A stretch of 13,986 nt of DNA from Candidatus Caenarcanales bacterium (GCA_947489925.1 CANLFK010000042.1:1-13986); one strand, 5' to 3'; positions 6,742 through 13,929 are shown, counted from the first letter of the stretch. Notes: generated by a model from the sequence alone, not told the origin. Numbers and translations are program-made.

Positions 6742-8634
6742 TTAACTAACATGAATATAAGGTCTTTTTTTGGGATTAGGTATTCTTTGTCTTAATACTT
6801 CTCTTGCCATTGGTGCAACATCTCCTTCTCCCAGAAAAATATATCTAAATAAATAACCTAATGGATTTCCTTCAGTCCAACCAAAATAAGCATGTGGTAA
6901 TTTACCAGTCTTTTCACCAATATAAATTAAAAGTGCCGCAATTGCATTAGAAACCGCTGGGCTATGAGACCTTAAAATTTTATGCTTACCAACTTGTATT
7001 CCTTTAACATAAAGCGGAGCATCAAAGTCTGAAGCATCACCCAATAAAACCTCAATGAAAAGTAATTGTTCGTCTTTGCCTAAATGATGTAATTCACGGG
7101 CTTGATTATCTTTAAAATCATATTCTTCAATTGAGCCATTATCTGGTCTGTGTGCGACAATTCTAATTATTTGATCATGATCATTTTTAATTAAAGATTC
7201 CGCTTCTTTGTCTAAATAAACATTACTTATTCTTAATTCAGTTGATCTCATGGCTCGTGAAATAAGTGAAGTCATAACGGTTAAAGCAATAAAGAAAGTT
7301 GCAATTCTTATTCCGTCTGGTTTTTCAAAGATATTTAAAATTGTTGTATAAACAAAAACTAAAGTAATTAATAAAAAAGGCCATTTTAATTTATCTTTCC
7401 AGTGAATAATAGTGACAGAAAGAGCGGCTGAAGTCATTAAGACTAAAACTCCTGTAGCATATGCCCCGCCCTGAGCATCAACATCAGCTTGGAACCAAAT
7501 AGTTACTAAAAAAGAAATAATGGTAAAAACAAAAACTAATGGCTTAGAAGCTTTAGCCCAACTGGGAGCCATTCCATAATGAGGCAAATAACGAGGTACT
7601 AAATTCAATAAGCCAGCCATGGCCGAAGCTCCAGCAAAGCTCAAAATAATAATTGTACTAATGTCATAAACTGTACCAAAAACTAAACCTAAATGTTTAT
7701 GAGCCAAATAAGCTAAAGCTCTTCCATTAGCCTCTCCACCAGCGGCAAACTCTTTGGGATCAATTAATAAAGCTGTAATAAAACTACTTGCAATTAATAA
7801 AACACTCATAATTAAAGCGGCTGTTAAAAGTAATTTGCCTGTATTTTTTACTTTTTGCTCTTCATCTTTGCCAGCAACCAAAGGCATAACAGCGACGCCA
7901 GTTTCAAAACCAGATAATCCTAAAGCTAACTTAGGAAATAAAATCAAAGCCAAACCTATAATTATAAAAGGATTTTGATGATTAGATTGCCAAATTAAAT
8001 TTTGCCATTGACTGATTAAATGCAGATTATCAGCAATAATTAAAATACCTTTGACAATAACAATTATATTTAAAAACAAATAAATAAAAACTGTAAAAAC
8101 CGCAATATTAATGGCTTCTCTCATTCCACGCATAAAAATGAAACCTAATACTAAAAGCAAAATCAAAGTAATTATTATTTTATGATGCAAAAAGGCTGGC
8201 ACAAAAGGATTTTCAATAATATGAGCCGTAGAGTCTGCCGCTGATAAAGTCATTGTAATAATAAAATCCGTAGCGGCAAAACCTAAAAGTAAAAGTACAA
8301 TTGCTTTGCCTTTCCAGCGGGGAAATAGATTTTCGAGAATAGAAATACTTCCTCGACCATCAGGGCTATGCTTGGCAACTCGCTTATAAACTGGATAAGC
8401 ACCAAATAAAGTAATTAAAACTAAAATGAAAGTGGCAATTGGCGATAAAGCTCCAGCCGCCAAAAAAGCAATACTTGGCTGATAACCAAGCGTCGAAAAA
8501 TAATCAACACCCGTCAAGCACATAACTTGCCACCACGAATGGGTTTCATGCTCTTGATTTTCTTTTTGGTTTTTCAACTCTGAATCTTTCAAGAACCAGC
8601 TTTTAATAGATCTTAAAATTAAACTTTTGGGCAT
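6742..8634 (-). CDS. APC-superfamily permease with cytosolic C-terminal domain
   Basis: A 630-residue polytopic inner-membrane transporter. After a charged 33-residue N-terminus, about 12 hydrophobic segments are visible, roughly at 38-58, 64-82, 110-130, 152-170, 175-200, 222-243, 267-290, 322-342, 365-381, 391-410, 418-435 and 441-459, and then a soluble domain at ~460-630. The first span has the unwound-helix style of APC permeases (CLTGVDYFSTLGYQPS), and the second loop reads SPDGRGSISILENLFP. This matches a conserved bacterial family usually annotated as 'amino acid transporter'. The long cytosolic tail is shared in general layout with KimA-type potassium transporters, so the substrate could be an amino acid or an ion; the sequence does not decide. 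The ATG at 8634 has no Shine-Dalgarno sequence. It lies 63 nt downstream of the 8698-9045 gene on the same strand. Confidence 0.88.
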   Translation of the reverse strand: MPKSLILRSIKSWFLKDSELKNQKENQEHETHSWWQVMCLTGVDYFSTLGYQPSIAFLAAGALSPIATFILVLITLFGAYPVYKRVAKHSPDGRGSISILENLFPRWKGKAIVLLLLGFAATDFIITMTLSAADSTAHIIENPFVPAFLHHKIIITLILLLVLGFIFMRGMREAINIAVFTVFIYLFLNIIVIVKGILIIADNLHLISQWQNLIWQSNHQNPFIIIGLALILFPKLALGLSGFETGVAVMPLVAGKDEEQKVKNTGKLLLTAALIMSVLLIASSFITALLIDPKEFAAGGEANGRALAYLAHKHLGLVFGTVYDISTIIILSFAGASAMAGLLNLVPRYLPHYGMAPSWAKASKPLVFVFTIISFLVTIWFQADVDAQGGAYATGVLVLMTSAALSVTIIHWKDKLKWPFLLITLVFVYTTILNIFEKPDGIRIATFFIALTVMTSLISRAMRSTELRISNVYLDKEAESLIKNDHDQIIRIVAHRPDNGSIEEYDFKDNQARELHHLGKDEQLLFIEVLLGDASDFDAPLYVKGIQVGKHKILRSHSPAVSNAIAALLIYIGEKTGKLPHAYFGWTEGNPLGYLFRYIFLGEGDVAPMAREVLRQRIPNPKKRPYIHVS

Positions 8635-8697
8635 TAATTATTGTTTTTTTCTGAAAAGCTCAAAAAATTGTAAAGTAAGTTTAATTTATTTAGGGTT

Positions 8698-9045
8698 TTA
8701 ATTTAATAAATTTTCAATTTCGTTTTTTGATAAGCTGGTAGCTTGCATTATTAAATTTATATCTATTCTTAAATTCAACATATTTTTAGCCATTTCCAAT
8801 TTACCTTCTAATTTGCCTTTTTCTATTCCCTTTTCTATCCCTTCTTTAATTCCCTTTTTTATTCCTTTTTTAATTCCCTTTTTTATTCCCTTCTCAAAAG
8901 ATGTATCTAAGCTATTTTGCCAGTCTCTTTTGGCTTTCAGGCTGTCTTCATATATTTGGCGATCTCGAGGATTATATTTAGCAATTTCTCCTAATTCAAA
9001 AACTTCTTTAAATATTTTTTCCTGTAATTTTGCTGAAAGTAGCAT
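8698..9045 (-). CDS. C-terminal remnant of PD-(D/E)XK (Rpn/PDDEXK_2) family nuclease-transposase
   Basis: A 115-residue protein matching only the C-terminal third of Rpn-type 'recombination-promoting nuclease/putative transposase' proteins, which are usually about 300 residues. Visible are the conserved helix FKEVFELGEIAKY, the YEDSLKAKRDWQNSLDT segment, a run of GI(K/E)(K/E) four-residue repeats at residues 53-81, and the closing helix-turn-helix-like segment (MATSLSKNEIENLL style, about residues 100-114). The PD-(D/E)XK catalytic core is absent. A stop lies two codons upstream of the ATG and ruvA starts only 97 nt away, so no N-terminal part is left at this site. It is most likely a decayed remnant, although the small ORF itself is intact and could be expressed. 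The start has an A/T-rich leader without a Shine-Dalgarno sequence. Confidence 0.65.
   Translation of the reverse strand: MLLSAKLQEKIFKEVFELGEIAKYNPRDRQIYEDSLKAKRDWQNSLDTSFEKGIKKGIKKGIKKGIKEGIEKGIEKGKLEGKLEMAKNMLNLRIDINLIMQATSLSKNEIENLLN
8803..8895 (-). repeat. 12-nt tandem repeats encoding Gly-Ile-(Lys/Glu)-(Lys/Glu)
   Basis: On the minus strand a degenerate 12-nt unit of the type GGAATTAAAAAA is repeated about seven times in frame, placing Gly at residues 53, 57, 61, 65, 69, 73, 77 and 81 of the remnant protein. Copies differ by a few bases. Such Gly-phased runs are a known hallmark of this nuclease family, and slippage could change the copy number without breaking the frame. Confidence 0.8.
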
Positions 9046-9142
9046 TTTATCTTATTTAAAAAGTCTTGTTTTTATAATTATACTTTAAAATAATTAATAA
9101 TCTCTCAACTTCCTCTTTTGCGTAATAGGTTGCCCTAAAATA

Positions 9143-9754
9143 ATGTTAGCTTTTTTAATTGGTTTTATTGACTCTAAAATATTTAATCCAAATTCTGCTT
9201 TTATTAATGTGCAAGGTTTTGGTTTTTTAATTTACCTTAGCTACAATGCTTGGACTAAAGCCGAAATTGGTCAAGAGTATAAAATTTATACAGTTTTAAA
9301 TGTCTCGCAAGAAAATATTAAAATTTATGGTTTTTTGGAAGATTGGGAAAAACAATTATTTGAATTAATTTCTTCCGTTAAAGGCATTGGTGCAAAATCT
9401 GCTTTAGCTTTAATTGACTCAATAAATCCTAGCCAAATTACTAAAGCCATTATCGAAGAAAATCCGACAACTTTATCAGCCGCCCCCGGCATTGGTAAAA
9501 AAACCGCCGAAAGAGTCATTTTTGAATTAAAGCCCAAAGTCTTAGAATTAGAAATAATTTCGCAAAAATCTTTAAGATTAAATGCTGGTGATATATTAGA
9601 TATTGGTCAATTCGCTGAAATAAGCAGCATTTTAAACTCTTTGGGTTATTCACAAATTAATATAGATAAAGCTCTCAAAGCAAACAATGAAGATAATATA
9701 AATACTGATGATTTACTCAAAAAGTGTTTGACTTGGCTTTCAGTACCCAAATAA
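9143..9754 (+). CDS. ruvA: Holliday junction branch migration protein RuvA
   Basis: A 203-residue DNA-binding subunit that tetramerises on Holliday junctions and loads the RuvB helicase. Domain I is an OB-fold from residue 1 to ~65, starting MLAFLIGFID as in the family and including NVQGFGF. Domain II has two helix-hairpin-helix motifs, VKGIGAKSALALI at ~79-91 and APGIGKKTAERVIFELK at ~114-130. A flexible linker is followed by the small RuvB-binding domain III at ~150-203 (ISSILNSLGYSQINIDKAL). All three domains are complete and the length is normal. The ATG at 9143 matches the usual N-terminus; a TAAAAT directly before it cannot be its promoter because transcription would then begin inside the gene. 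RuvB and RuvC are not in the window. Confidence 0.94.
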   Translation: MLAFLIGFIDSKIFNPNSAFINVQGFGFLIYLSYNAWTKAEIGQEYKIYTVLNVSQENIKIYGFLEDWEKQLFELISSVKGIGAKSALALIDSINPSQITKAIIEENPTTLSAAPGIGKKTAERVIFELKPKVLELEIISQKSLRLNAGDILDIGQFAEISSILNSLGYSQINIDKALKANNEDNINTDDLLKKCLTWLSVPK

Positions 9755-9774
9755 TAAAAAATACAAATAAAAAC

Positions 9775-9802
9775 TTAAAATTAATTAAAAATCAGCTAAA
9801 AT
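9775..9802 (+). promoter_or_regulatory. Likely promoter of fabF
   Basis: TTAAAA at 9775-9780 and TAAAAT at 9797-9802 are 16 nt apart, and the -10 matches the consensus at five of six bases. Transcription from about 9809 gives a ~20-nt leader that holds a good ribosome-binding site, which fits an independent fabF transcript in the 75-nt gap after ruvA. The -35 is weak. Confidence 0.45.
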
Positions 9803-9814
9803 AGACAAAAATAT

Positions 9815-9820
9815 GAAGGA
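9815..9820 (+). promoter_or_regulatory. Strong ribosome-binding site of fabF
   Basis: GAAGGA ends 9 nt before the ATG at 9830. It is one of only three clear Shine-Dalgarno elements seen in this window and confirms the fabF start. Confidence 0.65.
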
Positions 9821-9829
9821 AAGTTTTTT

Positions 9830-11098
9830 ATGAATAGAAGAGTTGTAATAACTGGCATTGGTGGAATCACTCCTTTAGGAGAAGACATTAACAATATTTG
9901 GAATAATTTAATCGGTGGAGTTAGTGGAATCAAAAATATTTCTTTGTTCAATCCAACCGATTTCAATATGGAAGCAAAAATTGCTGGCGAAATAACTGAT
10001 TTTTCTATTCAAAATTATTTCCCTCAAAGCAAGGCTGATTCAATGTCTAAAGATATGGATCGAGTTTCTTTATTTTGTGTAGCCGCTTCCAAAATAGCAA
10101 TTGAAGATTCAGGATTATCTAAAGCAATTGAAAAAGGCGAATTAAACAGCGAAAGAATAGGTATTTTTGTGGGAACTGGCATTGGCGGAATTTCGACTAC
10201 CAGTGATGATATTTATAAATTAATTAATTTGGGTCCGAAAAGAGTTGGTGTTCGTTCAATTATTAGATTAATGCCCAATGCTCCAGCCGGACAAGTAGGT
10301 ATTGAATTTGGTTTAAAAGGACAAGCAAAAAGTGAATCAACAGCTTGTGCAAGTGGCTTAGATGCTTTGCTTGATGCTTTTTATAATATTAAATTTGGCC
10401 TTTCTGACGCAATAGTAGCTGGTGGAACTGAAGCTTGCTTAATGCCTTTGGCTGTTACTTCTTTTTATAATATGAGGGCTTTATCTCGCAGAAATGTGCC
10501 AGCAGCAGAAGCCTGTTGTCCTTTTTCGGCTGATCGTGATGGTTTTATTATGTCTGAAGGATCAATTATGTTTACGCTCGAAGAATATGAAGCCGCTAAA
10601 AAGAGAGGAGCAAAAATTTATGCTGAAATACTGGGCGGAGCTGGAACTTGTGATGCTTATCATATAACTGCTCCCCACGAAACAGGAGAAGGTGCCGCCA
10701 GAGCTATGAAAGAAGCCATTAAACGGGCTGGCTTAAATAAAGAAGACCTTTTTTATATTCATGCACATGGAACTTCAACTCCGCTAAATGATGCCAGAGA
10801 AACGGCCGCCATCAAATTAACTTTTGGTGATCATGCTAAAAAACTATGGGTAAATAGTACAAAGTCTATGACTGGGCATATGATTGGAGCGGCTGGCCCA
10901 ATGGGTGTTTTGTCTAGTGTTAAAACCTTGCAAACTAAACAAGTACCACCAACTATTAATTATCATAAACCAGACCCAGAATGTGATTTAGATTATGTAC
11001 CAAATACCACCAGAGAAGGTAAACATATTAAATATGCAATGATTAATTCACTTGGCTTTGGTGGACATAATACCTCTTTGGTTTTGGGTGAAATATAA
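9830..11098 (+). CDS. fabF: Beta-ketoacyl-ACP synthase II
   Basis: A 422-residue thiolase-fold condensing enzyme that extends acyl chains by two carbons from malonyl-ACP in fatty-acid synthesis. It begins MNRRVVITGIGGITPLG as FabF does. The catalytic triad is complete: Cys173 in STACASGLDAL, His313 in HAHGTSTPLND and His350 in KSMTGHMIGAAGP, with Lys345 conserved. The C-terminal NSLGFGGHNTSLVL closes the fold. Length is close to the usual ~412, with a slightly longer N-terminal half. In many bacteria fabF sits beside acpP or fabG, but here it follows ruvA with its own promoter and is followed by unrelated genes, so it appears to be a single-gene transcript. FabB-type function cannot be excluded from sequence alone, but the overall motif pattern favours FabF. 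Confidence 0.95.
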   Translation: MNRRVVITGIGGITPLGEDINNIWNNLIGGVSGIKNISLFNPTDFNMEAKIAGEITDFSIQNYFPQSKADSMSKDMDRVSLFCVAASKIAIEDSGLSKAIEKGELNSERIGIFVGTGIGGISTTSDDIYKLINLGPKRVGVRSIIRLMPNAPAGQVGIEFGLKGQAKSESTACASGLDALLDAFYNIKFGLSDAIVAGGTEACLMPLAVTSFYNMRALSRRNVPAAEACCPFSADRDGFIMSEGSIMFTLEEYEAAKKRGAKIYAEILGGAGTCDAYHITAPHETGEGAARAMKEAIKRAGLNKEDLFYIHAHGTSTPLNDARETAAIKLTFGDHAKKLWVNSTKSMTGHMIGAAGPMGVLSSVKTLQTKQVPPTINYHKPDPECDLDYVPNTTREGKHIKYAMINSLGFGGHNTSLVLGEI

Positions 11099-11145
11099 TT
11101 TTTTCTTAATATTTGCGAGAAATATGTAAATTTGTTAAGAAAAGA
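11099..11145 (+). terminator. A/T-rich hairpin after fabF
   Basis: TTTTTTCTTAA at 11099-11109 pairs with TTAAGAAAAGA at 11135-11145 (11 pairs with one G-U), and inside it TATTT at 11110-11114 pairs with AAATA at 11120-11124 around a GCGAG loop. It begins one base after the fabF stop. The position suits a terminator or 3'-end stabiliser, but there is no T-tract after the stem and few G-C pairs, so confidence is low. Confidence 0.3.
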
Positions 11146-11157
11146 TTGGCAAAATGT

Positions 11158-11168
11158 TATAGAATAAT
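11158..11168 (+). promoter_or_regulatory. Candidate -10 region upstream of the 517-residue protein gene
   Basis: The 11-mer TATAGAATAAT is identical to the one before thrB (4705-4715) and contains TAGAAT at 11160-11165. A nearby TTGGCA (11146-11151) resembles a -35 box but is badly spaced for it; it lies 20 nt before a TATAAC at 11172-11177. A transcript from here would have a ~180-nt leader containing the small ORF at 11301-11381. Confidence 0.3.
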
Positions 11169-11300
11169 AAATATAACCCTTTAATAATAATTTACTAAAT
11201 ACAGATTAAATAGCTTTTATTGGCTAGGCTTTGTCTTTTCCTGTAAAAGCAGAAAAACTTTAATACAAAATTTAATTTAATATCTTCAAAAAGGTCATTA

Positions 11301-11381
11301 ATGGCTTTAAATAAGAAGAAACTCTTAATAATCTTTCTAATTTACAAATTTCAATGGTCGCTGGAATTCAAGCAAATTTAA
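11301..11381 (+). CDS. 26-codon upstream ORF with a good ribosome-binding site
   Basis: ATG at 11301 is preceded by AAAAGG (11289-11294) with a 6-nt spacer, one of the best ribosome-binding sites in the window. The frame encodes a 26-residue peptide with a basic N-terminus (MALNKKK) and a hydrophobic stretch (LLIIFLIY), and ends with TAA at 11379-11381. It overlaps the first 28 nt of the 517-residue protein gene in another frame. That gene has no Shine-Dalgarno sequence of its own, so translation of this ORF could be coupled to it. It could also be a chance ORF; 26 codons are too few to decide. Confidence 0.35.
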   Translation: MALNKKKLLIIFLIYKFQWSLEFKQI

Positions 11382-12907
11382 AACCAAAAGTAGTTACTAG
11401 TAAAAGTACAAGCTTGGCTATGGAAAGACCTAACTTTATTCAGAATGCCAAGATATTTGGAAAGTTTTTATTAGCTCCAGCCGAAGAAAGTGGGGCAAAT
11501 CCAATACAGAAACTATTGCCTGTCGGTTTAATTGCCTTTGGTTTACCTGCTTTGCCAGCTCTTTTGTTTAAAAATTGGGTTAGCACACCAAATGCCAAAT
11601 TACCAGATAATCCTTTTTGGGCGGATATTGTTACCAAATTAGCTTATGCTTATGATCCTTTATTTCAGGCAATTACTTTTATTAATCTGGCTATTGCTTT
11701 TTTAACGCCTTCACCAGGACGAGTTGTAACTTATGGACTTTTGGCTTTAGCTAATCAATTTATTGCTGGTCCTAATAATAAAAAATCTTTGGATAATGGA
11801 GTGGCTTTAAGGGCAATTAATGAGCAAATTGAAATAAGAGAGGATAAATTAAAAGACGCAAAAGTTTCATCTGAAGAGAAAAATAAAATTAAAGCTGAAT
11901 TGCAAGAATTATATAAACAAGAAGCCGAAATTAATAAATCTAATTTGGAAACAAAGTCTTGGATTCAGTTTTATGGTAATTCTGTTTATAACTTTATTAT
12001 GTCATTTAGCTTTTTAGCCACAATTCCAGTTTTAGCGAAAGCCTGTAGCTTTACAAAAAATGAACATGGAGAGTTTGACAATAAATGGCTTTCAATAGTT
12101 TATACAGAACATGATTTTAATAAAATATGGTCTGGAGGGGCTAAAAACCATCATGATTTGAATTTAAAATCTTATCCAGAAACTTTTTGGAAACAAGCTA
12201 AAATGGAAATACTAGCTTGTAAAAATGCTTTAAAAGAATTAGCTCAAAAACTTATTGATCCAACAAAGTCTCAGGCTACTATCTTTGGAAGGAATGAGGC
12301 TGTTGAGACGGAGCTTAAAAAAGATATTGGAAAAAAGGAAAAAGCACTTGGAAGATCATTAACTAATTTTGAAAGAATCTCAACATCATATGGGTTAAGG
12401 TGGTCTGGAGGAATGTTTCCAGCTGGAATGAACGCTGTTAATGTGATGGTACGACTATCCATATTTGCTTCGGCTTTAACTGCTTTTTTTACACTAGGCA
12501 TAAATGCTTTTGCACCTAAAAATAGTAGTGTAACTGCTGGAGGAAATTCCAGTTTAAATGGTTTAACTAATCAAAATATAATAGGTACAACTGCTTTAAC
12601 TACCGCTGATGGATTAACTAATACAGCTCGCTTTTTATCTGGTATTTCTTCAGTTCTAACAGCATTAAATCCCAGTATGCTAAGAGTTAATGGAGGACTA
12701 TCCTTGGCTTTGCTGGCTAATGGTGGTGCTTTTTCCTTGGCATCAGCTATTGCGGATAAAGGATTTAATCAGCCAGGCTTCGGTTTAACTTTGCAATTTA
12801 TATCAGCTTTACTTTTATGGTGTTCTGGCGGCTTTGGAAACATTCATAAAGGATTTTCTAATTATCATAAAAAAGAAGTTGAGAAATTAAATTTAGCTAA
12901 AGTTTAA
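11354..12907 (+). CDS. Polytopic membrane protein of unknown function
   Basis: A 517-residue protein I do not recognise. Hydrophobic segments lie near residues 54-73, 102-118, 122-137, 212-229, 362-383, 447-467 and 475-490. Residues ~155-195 are a charged, probably coiled-coil region (Glu/Lys-rich), ~231-345 is a large polar domain with Lys/Glu helices, and 388-420 is a Ser/Asn/Gly/Thr-rich stretch like an exposed linker. There is no cleavable signal peptide at the predicted start. The ATG at 11354 is the first in frame after a TAA at 11312-11314; no Shine-Dalgarno sequence precedes it, but a well-signalled 26-codon ORF overlaps it. Its stop overlaps that of the minus-strand oxygenase gene by 4 nt. 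The architecture suggests a structural or secretion-related membrane protein restricted to this lineage, but that is inference. Confidence 0.8.
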   Translation: MVAGIQANLKPKVVTSKSTSLAMERPNFIQNAKIFGKFLLAPAEESGANPIQKLLPVGLIAFGLPALPALLFKNWVSTPNAKLPDNPFWADIVTKLAYAYDPLFQAITFINLAIAFLTPSPGRVVTYGLLALANQFIAGPNNKKSLDNGVALRAINEQIEIREDKLKDAKVSSEEKNKIKAELQELYKQEAEINKSNLETKSWIQFYGNSVYNFIMSFSFLATIPVLAKACSFTKNEHGEFDNKWLSIVYTEHDFNKIWSGGAKNHHDLNLKSYPETFWKQAKMEILACKNALKELAQKLIDPTKSQATIFGRNEAVETELKKDIGKKEKALGRSLTNFERISTSYGLRWSGGMFPAGMNAVNVMVRLSIFASALTAFFTLGINAFAPKNSSVTAGGNSSLNGLTNQNIIGTTALTTADGLTNTARFLSGISSVLTALNPSMLRVNGGLSLALLANGGAFSLASAIADKGFNQPGFGLTLQFISALLLWCSGGFGNIHKGFSNYHKKEVEKLNLAKV

Positions 12908-13533
12908 AAAATCTGGAAAAACACCAAAAACAGAGAATTTTCAAAAGACTTATTTTGATTAATTATTTTTGTTAGTTGATGAGGATAAGCGGCATCAAAT
13001 ATGGTTAAAGTATTGTCTTCTAATTCTATTTTTGTCCCTTCCGCTGGATAATTATCTTTAATAAATTCATTATTTTCATTTGTATATTTATCCCTACTTA
13101 TAAAATCACCACCAGAAAAGTTTTTAGGGGATTTAAACATAGAATACATTAAGCTTATTCTTCTCTCTGTAGTTTCTTTTTCATGTTCATCTAAATTATC
13201 AAGATGTTCTTTTATTTCTACATTATCTTGAAAAGCCCAGACTTTTAATAATTCATTTTTTGGAAATCTGCTTAATAAGTTATCCCAGTTAAAAACATAA
13301 TCAAATTCTTCTTTTATTAATTTCTGCAAATTTAGACTGTTAAATCTTTCAAAAAACAAATCAAAAACTTTTTCATCAAAGAAATAATTAAAATGAATAT
13401 CAAAAGGAATATCATTACCCTTAATAAAATCTTTTTCGTTGGAGAGAAAATAATGAAACAATTTATTTCTTTCTTCATTAGATAAATAATCTTTTAGAGA
13501 TAAAATCTTTGTATTAGAAATTTGATAAGACAT
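12904..13533 (-). CDS. Putative Fe(II)/2-oxoglutarate-dependent dioxygenase (prolyl-hydroxylase-like)
   Basis: A 209-residue soluble protein. The C-terminal half fits the double-stranded beta-helix of prolyl-4-hydroxylase-type oxygenases: iron ligands His110 and Asp112 in KEHLDN, the strand RRISLMYSMF at 124-133, the FSGGDF turn at 139-144, and the distal ligand His185 in FDAAYPHQLTKI. Lys195, ten residues after that His, suits the 2-oxoglutarate-binding basic residue. The N-terminal ~95 residues are helical and family-specific. The family couples 2-oxoglutarate decarboxylation to hydroxylation of a protein side chain or small molecule, using O2. The assignment rests on motif order and spacing only, and the substrate is unknown. 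The gene diverges from the Pro-rich 89-residue gene across a 56-nt A/T-rich gap and overlaps the stop of the 517-residue gene. Confidence 0.7.
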   Translation of the reverse strand: MSYQISNTKILSLKDYLSNEERNKLFHYFLSNEKDFIKGNDIPFDIHFNYFFDEKVFDLFFERFNSLNLQKLIKEEFDYVFNWDNLLSRFPKNELLKVWAFQDNVEIKEHLDNLDEHEKETTERRISLMYSMFKSPKNFSGGDFISRDKYTNENNEFIKDNYPAEGTKIELEDNTLTIFDAAYPHQLTKIINQNKSFENSLFLVFFQIF

Positions 13534-13589
13534 AAAAAAGATCTTTGTTTGATAATATTATATTTTATATCCTCTTAACATAAAACTCC

Positions 13590-13859
13590 ATGCTCAAAAC
13601 ATATAAAGTTACATCAGAGAATGAAGTGCTAACTCAAAGTTGTTCAGCAGAAACAGTTTCTCTAGTCAATGCAGAAGCTCTATTACAAAGATATAGAGGT
13701 ACAGTAGTTGGTGCTAAACATCCAATAACACCCCCCATTAAACCCGGAATCGTAAAGTCACAACAAACTACTTCTTCAGCTCCAACCAAAAAGACTCCAG
13801 TTCTTCCTCAAGTTCCACACACTGTGGATTCCGACAAAAAAGACAAAAAACATAATTAA
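13590..13859 (+). CDS. Small hypothetical protein with Pro/Thr/Lys-rich tail
   Basis: An 89-residue protein I do not recognise. Residues 1-42 look folded, with a short beta/alpha pattern and one Cys (residue 18). Residues 43-78 are low complexity with eight prolines (45, 48, 49, 52, 65, 70, 73, 76) among Thr, Ser, Lys and Gln, and the last residues are very polar (KKDKKHN). There is no signal peptide and no transmembrane segment. The ATG at 13590 lacks a Shine-Dalgarno sequence, as do most genes here. It is divergent from the prolyl-hydroxylase-like oxygenase gene, so the proline-rich tail could be its substrate, which is speculation from proximity. A long hairpin follows directly after the stop. 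Confidence 0.6.
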   Translation: MLKTYKVTSENEVLTQSCSAETVSLVNAEALLQRYRGTVVGAKHPITPPIKPGIVKSQQTTSSAPTKKTPVLPQVPHTVDSDKKDKKHN

Positions 13860-13918
13860 TTGTCTGTTAATCCTCTTTTTCTTTTAGTTAGAGACAGGGG
13901 ATTTTAAAAGACATTAAT
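13855..13918 (+). terminator. Long hairpin, probable bidirectional terminator
   Basis: The arms at 13855-13875 and 13897-13918 pair over about 19 bp with small bulges and one mismatch: AATCCTC with GGGGATT, TT with AA, TGTCT with AGACA, and ATTAA with TTAAT; the loop is 21 nt. TTTTT (13921-13925) follows on the plus strand, and on the minus strand the opposite side has T-runs (A-runs at 13836-13841 and 13845-13850). It overlaps the stop codon of the 89-residue gene and would also serve a minus-strand gene ending at 13930. Confidence 0.55.
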
Positions 13919-13929
13919 AGTTTTTATTC

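Noticed and set aside
8644..8667. T-run/A-run hairpin between the permease and the remnant gene as a terminator
   Set aside because: The stem is almost all A-T with a bulged C and a 5-nt loop and has no separate T-tract after it; chance pairing of homopolymer runs explains it.
8803..8895. Short repeats as a CRISPR array
   Set aside because: The units are 12 nt, directly adjacent, without spacers, and in frame within a coding sequence.
8813..9088. Plus-strand ORF rich in repeated Pro-Phe-Ile-Pro
   Set aside because: It is the antisense reading of the 12-nt repeats of the PD-(D/E)XK remnant, whose minus-strand product matches a known family.
9136..9141. TAAAAT before ruvA as a -10 box
   Set aside because: Transcription would begin inside the ruvA coding sequence, past the start codon that matches the family N-terminus.
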